From: JAHEJA01 sp965656445
Lineage (GTDB): Bacteria; Pseudomonadota; Alphaproteobacteria; Rhodobacterales; Rhodobacteraceae
NCBI GenBank assembly: GCA_965656445.1
Contig: CBFHKO010000016.1
Span: forward strand, 1 to 46,228
Reading direction: 5' to 3'
Length of the DNA stretch: 46,228 nucleotides
A program made the translations under genes and the position numbers. The notes beneath the pieces were generated by a model, which searched no databases, was not told where the DNA came from, and saw only the letters and a list, made by a program, of their open reading frames with translations. Numbering within the stretch: the first letter of the stretch is position 1; each line of letters starts with the position of its first letter. Shown here piece by piece: positions 41,862-46,228 of the stretch.

Positions 41862-42394
41862 ACGGTTTCCGCTTGGCTGTGGGAGAACAGGCTGTAATAG
41901 TGGTCCCGGACGTAGATTTTTAACCACTCGGTATAGGTATTTGGCGAGCTTGCGATGCTGGATTTCAAATCCTCAACTGTGATCCAAACGCTGTCCATGA
42001 CCTCATTCGGGTTCAAGTCTATGTGTGGTTCATCGATGCAATGAGCCACATAACAATCAACCACCTCGTGCTCGATCATATCCGCGCCGACCTTGGCGCG
42101 GTATTCCAGCGTTTTGGCAAACTCTAAGCTGAGCCCTGTGATCCCCATTTCGTCCTTTAGCCGTCGGGCCGCGCAGATGTTGCTTGGCTCATCCCAGTCT
42201 GGATGCGTGCAACAGGTATTCGCCCATAGTCCCGGTGAGTGATATTTTTCCAACGCGCGTTGTTGAAGCAAAACTTTGCCCTGCCAAAAGACAAAGACCG
42301 ATACGGCTTTGTGTTTTAGACCCAAGCGATGCACCATGAGTTTTTCCATTGGTATCAATTCACCGTCTCGCCATGCGGGTATCAATATTCTCAT
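41858..42394 (-). CDS. idi: isopentenyl-diphosphate delta-isomerase
   Basis: This type I isomerase interconverts IPP and DMAPP and so supplies phytol and carotenoid precursors. It is 178 residues long. The catalytic Cys is in ANTCCTHP (59-66), the Nudix-like region RRLKDEMGI follows, and acidic metal ligands lie in MIEHEVVD. It corresponds to orf176 of the Rhodobacter photosynthesis cluster, next to bchP, and its start overlaps the bchP stop by four bases (ATGA). Confidence 0.95.
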   Translation of the reverse strand: MRILIPAWRDGELIPMEKLMVHRLGLKHKAVSVFVFWQGKVLLQQRALEKYHSPGLWANTCCTHPDWDEPSNICAARRLKDEMGITGLSLEFAKTLEYRAKVGADMIEHEVVDCYVAHCIDEPHIDLNPNEVMDSVWITVEDLKSSIASSPNTYTEWLKIYVRDHYYSLFSHSQAETV

Positions 42395-43569
42395 ACATGC
42401 TCCTCCGAAACGATCCCTGTTAAATGCATCAGGTTTTTGACCGAAATCTTGAGGTGGGCGAGGGGGCGCGCACTTGTGAGTTTCTTGTTCATATAGGCTT
42501 CAAACGTCATCTTTTGGACGTCCACATCATGACAGAGCGACACAAACCGTTCCCGACGCGCGTCGCTTTTGTAATAGGCGTTTTGCATCGCTCCCAAGAC
42601 TTTGAATACAGTGCCATGTTGTTTGGTAAAGGCTTTGCAGGCTTTGCGAAGATGTTTTGCATCCCCCGTCCGTAACGCCTCTGACACCGCTTGTGCCGCC
42701 ATTCGGCCCGAGCACATAGCATAGTAAATACCTTCGCCCGAGCTTGGGGCGACAACACCAGCGGCGTCACCTGCCAAAACAACATCGCGATCATTGTCCC
42801 ATTTTTTCAGAGGTTTCAAAGGAATGGGCGCGCCTTCTTTGCGCAAGGTTTTGCAGTCCGTAAGCCCGTTTGAGTGACGAAGGTCAGCGGTGGCCTGTTT
42901 GAGGTCAAACCCATTGATCCCCGTTCCCATACCCACAGACACCGTGTCCCCATGAGGAAAGACCCAGCCATAGAAATCAGGGGACACCTCACCGTCATAA
43001 ATCACATCACAGCGTGTTCCCTTATAAGAACTTGAGGGGTCAGGCGCGCTGATGATTTCATGATAGGCGATGACATAGGGGATATCTTCGGCATTTGGAA
43101 TTTCGGCCTTGGCAACTTTGCTCCGTGCGCCATCTGCGCCAATAACAAAGCGCGCCTCAAGGGTGGTTGGGCTGTTATCCTCAGCAGTGCGATAATGGAT
43201 CAGGGGGTGCCCCTTGGGTCGCGCGATCTTTTCAAAAGCACCACGCAAGACTGTAACACCATGAGACGCCGCACGATCGCGCAGAAATTCATCGAACTCT
43301 TCGCGATCAACCATGCCCACAAAGCCATTGTCAATCGGGATATCAACGTGGCGACGTTTTGGCGACACCATGCGCGCGGTCACAATTTTCGCCTTAAGAA
43401 GATGATCTGGGATATCAAATTCATCGATCAAAATCGGGGGGATCGCCCCACCACAGGGTTTGATCCGCCCCGGTCGATCCAATAACGCAACGGAATAGCC
43501 AAGCTTTGCCATATCCTCCGCAGCGGATGCACCACAGGGGCCACCGCCAATAACAACGACATCAAACAT
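42391..43569 (-). CDS. bchP: geranylgeranyl reductase BchP
   Basis: BchP reduces the geranylgeranyl tail of bacteriochlorophyll to phytyl. The 392-residue flavoprotein has the N-terminal FAD motif VVIGGGPCGASAAEDMA, GVTVLRGAF, FVIGADGARSKVAKA, YGWVFPHGDTVSVGMG and DVVLAGDAAGVVAPSSGEGI, all BchP/ChlP hallmarks. It overlaps the orf428-type gene by eight bases and idi by four, giving the order bchG-orf428-bchP-idi known from purple bacteria. Confidence 0.96.
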   Translation of the reverse strand: MFDVVVIGGGPCGASAAEDMAKLGYSVALLDRPGRIKPCGGAIPPILIDEFDIPDHLLKAKIVTARMVSPKRRHVDIPIDNGFVGMVDREEFDEFLRDRAASHGVTVLRGAFEKIARPKGHPLIHYRTAEDNSPTTLEARFVIGADGARSKVAKAEIPNAEDIPYVIAYHEIISAPDPSSSYKGTRCDVIYDGEVSPDFYGWVFPHGDTVSVGMGTGINGFDLKQATADLRHSNGLTDCKTLRKEGAPIPLKPLKKWDNDRDVVLAGDAAGVVAPSSGEGIYYAMCSGRMAAQAVSEALRTGDAKHLRKACKAFTKQHGTVFKVLGAMQNAYYKSDARRERFVSLCHDVDVQKMTFEAYMNKKLTSARPLAHLKISVKNLMHLTGIVSEEHV

Positions 43570-44869
43570 TGGTTAATTCTCCTGATAGAATAGGCATTGG
43601 CTGGTTTTTCTTGGGTTTCAAAATAGAGGTGCTTGCTAACACTGCCGCCCAGACAAAAAGGCTAGCTTCAAATAAAAATACGGTTCCATAGGCGTTGAGC
43701 GTACTCAGCTGAAGGATCTGTAAGATATCCACCAAAATCGTTCCCAGCAATCCGCCAAAGCCTGCGGCGATGGCTTGCGCAGCGCCCCAAAGCCCCATAC
43801 GGGTTCCTTCGCGCGCTTTTTCGCCGCTGCCTGCAAGGGTCATCATGGATCCGATTGCGGCAACAGCAAACATGCCGTTAAACACGCCTAATCCAAAGAC
43901 CACAGCATCAAGAGGAAGGGTCGATGGAGCATGACCCAACGCCATGATAGCCACCAACATCACCGCTGATCCGCTGCATCCAAGTTTCACCCATGTGCGC
44001 AGTGAGCCAATTTTTAACGCAGAGGCCAAGATGCCCACCATGAGCATGCCGATAAACACGCCCCCGTTTTGCACCCCTGAAAGGGTTGTTGTTTGACCGG
44101 GCGTATAGGCAAAGACGAGACCGGCATAGGGCTCTAATATGAGCTCTTGCATAAAATAAGCGGTCATCGACAAAAAGACGAATATGGTGAAATTCCGCGT
44201 CTCACTATGGGCCCAGACATCTTGGAGCTCGGCCAAGAGCGTTGTTTTTTCGCCCACAGGTGATGTCACTTGGACAAGGCCTCGTTCGATCCGCCATGTT
44301 GCAATGAACGTCAGAACAAATGTGCCAAGGGTTAGCCCCAAGACCAATGTTGTGAGGCGTGCGTGACTATAGGGGGTTAATAGCTGGCCCAATATCCCCG
44401 CGGTCAACGCAATGCCTAGGATCATCATCAGCCATGTGATCATTGCGGCGGCTGGGCGTCTGCGGTCTTGGGTATGTTTGGCCATAAGAGCCAAGAGGGA
44501 CGTACCTGACGCGCCCACTCCGATGCCGATCAACGTATAGGCCAAGGTGGATAGGGCAAAGGCAAAGACAGGGCGCAGCTCAAAATGCGTCAGGCTGTAG
44601 GTTGCTAAATTCGCCCCTATGCCAAGGACCAGCATACCCAAAAGGATCCACTTGGTTCTGTTGTTTTCTAAATCAGACACGAGCCCCCATTTTGGACGCG
44701 AGAGTTGGACGATATAATGCAGGCCCACCAAAAAACCGGGTAATGTGGCGGCCATGGCCAATTCAACCACCATGAGACGGTTCAAGGTGGATGTCATGAC
44801 GACGACCACAGCACCGAGGCACATTTGGACCAAACCAAGCCTAAATATCGCAAACCAACTCAGTGTCAT
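43562..44869 (-). CDS. PucC/Bch2-type major facilitator (orf428)
   Basis: The 435-residue inner-membrane protein has about 12 helices and belongs to the PucC/LhaA/Bch2 branch of the major facilitator superfamily, thought to help deliver bacteriochlorophyll or assemble light-harvesting complexes. SWFAIFRLGLVQMCLGAVVV at the N-terminus, GLHYIVQLSRPKWG and the TRMGLWGAAQAIAAGFGG loop are characteristic (key parts named). It sits between bchG and bchP exactly as orf428 does in Rhodobacter. Confidence 0.92.
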   Translation of the reverse strand: MTLSWFAIFRLGLVQMCLGAVVVVMTSTLNRLMVVELAMAATLPGFLVGLHYIVQLSRPKWGLVSDLENNRTKWILLGMLVLGIGANLATYSLTHFELRPVFAFALSTLAYTLIGIGVGASGTSLLALMAKHTQDRRRPAAAMITWLMMILGIALTAGILGQLLTPYSHARLTTLVLGLTLGTFVLTFIATWRIERGLVQVTSPVGEKTTLLAELQDVWAHSETRNFTIFVFLSMTAYFMQELILEPYAGLVFAYTPGQTTTLSGVQNGGVFIGMLMVGILASALKIGSLRTWVKLGCSGSAVMLVAIMALGHAPSTLPLDAVVFGLGVFNGMFAVAAIGSMMTLAGSGEKAREGTRMGLWGAAQAIAAGFGGLLGTILVDILQILQLSTLNAYGTVFLFEASLFVWAAVLASTSILKPKKNQPMPILSGELTNV

Positions 44870-44886
44870 ATTCTGTCCAATCTCAT

Positions 44887-45792
44887 TTAAAATGATATTC
44901 CGCTACGCAGGCCAAAGGCGCAAACCATCATGCCCGACACGAACATCAAGACGCCCGTTGCATTGTACCAAGGCGCCAATCGTTTCGGATCCTGTAGGAG
45001 GCGGTGAATGGCAAGGAGTTGGCCGCCTATCAATGCGGCAATAACCATCGCATAGCTCGTCAATCCCCAAGAGGCCAAGAGGCCGACCAGAATTGTCTGG
45101 GGGACAACCATAATGATTGCGGCGGCTCGCGCTGCGTTTACGGGGCCTAGGGTAACAGGCAATGACCGTATGCCAAGTTTTGTGTCACCCTCTAACGCTT
45201 TGAAATCATTGAGGGTCATGATGCCATGCGCGCCAATGGCATAGAGCAGGGCGCTTAGCAATATTTCGGTGCGGGGCAAGTCTTGCAACATAATGGCCGC
45301 GCCCGTGAACCAAGGGATGCCTTCATAGCAAAGTCCGACCAATCCCGGGCCAAGCCATCCAGATCGCTTTAGTCGAACGGGTTCAGCGGAATAGGCCCAT
45401 GCTGCAATCACAGCAAAGATGGTTGCATAAAACCCCCATTGACCAAGGGTCCACCCCACAAAGATTGCCGCTAAGGACATCGCCAAAGCGATCCACAGCC
45501 CCCAGAGACCAGGCATACGGCCCGAGGGAATAGGGCGGTGGGGCTCATTGATAAAGTCGACGTGTCGGTCACACCAATCATTCGCCGCTTGGCTCATGCC
45601 ACAGACCAAGGGTCCAGCGAGAAAGATACCGACTAAAACGATCCACCAGTTTTGCAGGATCGGCATGCCTGATGAGACAACACCACAGGAAAACGCCCAC
45701 ATTGGCGGGAACCACGTGATCGGCTTTAGCAGCTCAAGTGCGACGCTCGGTTTAGGGAAGCGCGTAATCTGTTCTAAATTTGTGACACTCAT
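44887..45792 (-). CDS. bchG: bacteriochlorophyll synthase BchG
   Basis: BchG is the membrane prenyltransferase that esterifies bacteriochlorophyllide with geranylgeranyl diphosphate. The 301-residue protein has the two Asp-rich motifs of UbiA-type enzymes, NDWCDRHVD with the adjoining NEPHRPIPSGR, and LNDFKALEGD, plus about eight hydrophobic segments. It begins MSVTNLEQITRFPKPS, close to known BchG starts. It is the first gene of the leftward bchG-orf428-bchP-idi run, 93 bases downstream of ppsR. Confidence 0.95.
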   Translation of the reverse strand: MSVTNLEQITRFPKPSVALELLKPITWFPPMWAFSCGVVSSGMPILQNWWIVLVGIFLAGPLVCGMSQAANDWCDRHVDFINEPHRPIPSGRMPGLWGLWIALAMSLAAIFVGWTLGQWGFYATIFAVIAAWAYSAEPVRLKRSGWLGPGLVGLCYEGIPWFTGAAIMLQDLPRTEILLSALLYAIGAHGIMTLNDFKALEGDTKLGIRSLPVTLGPVNAARAAAIIMVVPQTILVGLLASWGLTSYAMVIAALIGGQLLAIHRLLQDPKRLAPWYNATGVLMFVSGMMVCAFGLRSGISF

Positions 45793-45885
45793 GCGTCTAC
45801 TATTGTTTACATTTATCTGCCTTGCAACAGAAATCTTAACCCAACCGCCAAGGTGATTGGATCAATTTTGCAAACGGGAGTAGGT

Positions 45886-46228
45886 TTAAATGTCGAACTT
45901 GCTCAGTTTGACATAGAGACTTTGACGTGACAATCCGAGCATCTCAGCCGCTGCCGCGCGATTGTTATTGGTCATTTCCAGGGCTGTTTCGATACAGATT
46001 TTTTCAATGACATCTGTGGTCTCTGATACAATCTCTTTCAGCGTTGCGTTGCCAACCAAATCCTTGGCAGATCCCTCATCGCGCGGCATCGGGGTTGCGG
46101 CCCCTTGTTTGGATTGTGCTGCTGCCTCAAAGCTCGACGTTTCTCGAAGGATAAAGGCAATAAGGGCGTTTTCGCTCGCTTGGTTTTTGGATACCGACGT
46201 TTCAACTTTGATCTTTGATCCAAAGGTG
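45886..46228 (-). CDS. ppsR: photosynthesis regulator PpsR/CrtJ, C-terminal part
   Basis: PpsR represses bch, crt and light-harvesting genes under aerobic or light conditions. Only the last 114 codons are in the window; the frame is open to the edge. The C-terminal Fis-type helix-turn-helix NRAAAAEMLGLSRQSLYVKL is preceded by LKEIVSETTDVIEKICIETA, both closely matching PpsR. The missing part would hold the PAS domains and redox-active cysteine. It lies upstream of bchG, as in related clusters. Confidence 0.92.
   Translation of the reverse strand, partial: TFGSKIKVETSVSKNQASENALIAFILRETSSFEAAAQSKQGAATPMPRDEGSAKDLVGNATLKEIVSETTDVIEKICIETALEMTNNNRAAAAEMLGLSRQSLYVKLSKFDI

Noticed and set aside
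45793..45885. Possible PpsR site (TGT-N12-ACA) ahead of bchG
   Set aside because: The nearest match, reading toward bchG, is TGT-N12-ACG next to the start codon; it misses the consensus, so it was not listed as a feature.
32..46223. Many additional open frames of 60-150 codons on both strands
   Set aside because: They overlap well-identified genes in other frames, lack ribosome sites and family similarity, and are explained as shadows of the real genes.
1..46228. CRISPR arrays
   Set aside because: No regularly spaced repeats of 24-40 bases were seen anywhere in the window.

Overview
The window comes from an alphaproteobacterium of the order Rhodobacterales, most likely a marine roseobacter capable of aerobic anoxygenic photosynthesis. 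The evidence is a bacteriochlorophyll gene block at the right end (bciA, idi, bchP, an orf428/bch2-type carrier, bchG and ppsR in the usual purple-bacterial order), a complete C-P lyase locus, and several uptake and catabolic cassettes for marine osmolyte-like compounds. By eye the GC content is moderate (roughly half), which would suit a streamlined coastal roseobacter. The genus is inference only.

Layout, left to right. (1) 1-1906: a leftward group of a BtpA/SgcQ-family protein, an adenine-phosphoribosyltransferase-like protein and PRPP synthase (prs, cut by the window edge). (2) About 1.9-6.7 kb: an AT-rich, decayed genomic island. It holds an IS3-type transposase tail, a C-terminal integrase fragment, a secreted DsrE-like protein, a two-gene unit encoding an unusual polymerase-palm-like protein, broken reading frames, and an N-terminal integrase fragment preceded by integrase-site-like repeats and a large hairpin. 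(3) 6.9-20.6 kb: an aldo/keto reductase followed by the phosphonate locus. phnGHIJKLNM runs leftward, phnF and a second phnM-like gene run rightward, and phnCDE1E2 plus a hexapeptide acetyltransferase run leftward. Together these import phosphonates, couple them to ATP-derived ribose triphosphate, cleave the C-P bond and recycle the ribose phosphate to PRPP. (4) 20.9-27.9 kb: mostly single genes: a YdeI-like protein, a fatty acid desaturase, a Gfo/Idh/MocA oxidoreductase, an IlvD/Edd-family sugar-acid dehydratase, an Fe(II)/2-oxoglutarate-type oxygenase, and a LysR regulator.

(5) 28.0-38.9 kb: a catabolic cassette that is the best candidate here for an undescribed pathway. It has an MttB-superfamily methyltransferase without pyrrolysine, a dimethylglycine-dehydrogenase-like FAD/GcvT fusion, a membrane di-iron hydroxylase of the sterol desaturase superfamily, a GMC (choline dehydrogenase-like) oxidoreductase, a three-part TRAP transporter and an IclR regulator. 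The set suggests import and stepwise demethylation/oxidation of a methylated amine. No corrinoid protein is present in the window, and the TRAP binding-protein gene carries a one-base frameshift.

(6) 39.0-46.2 kb: a four-helix membrane protein of unknown function, a membrane-anchored PIN/NYN-like nuclease directly downstream of bciA, a 70-residue membrane protein divergent from bciA, and the photosynthesis genes up to the C-terminus of PpsR. I found no tRNA, rRNA or CRISPR array.
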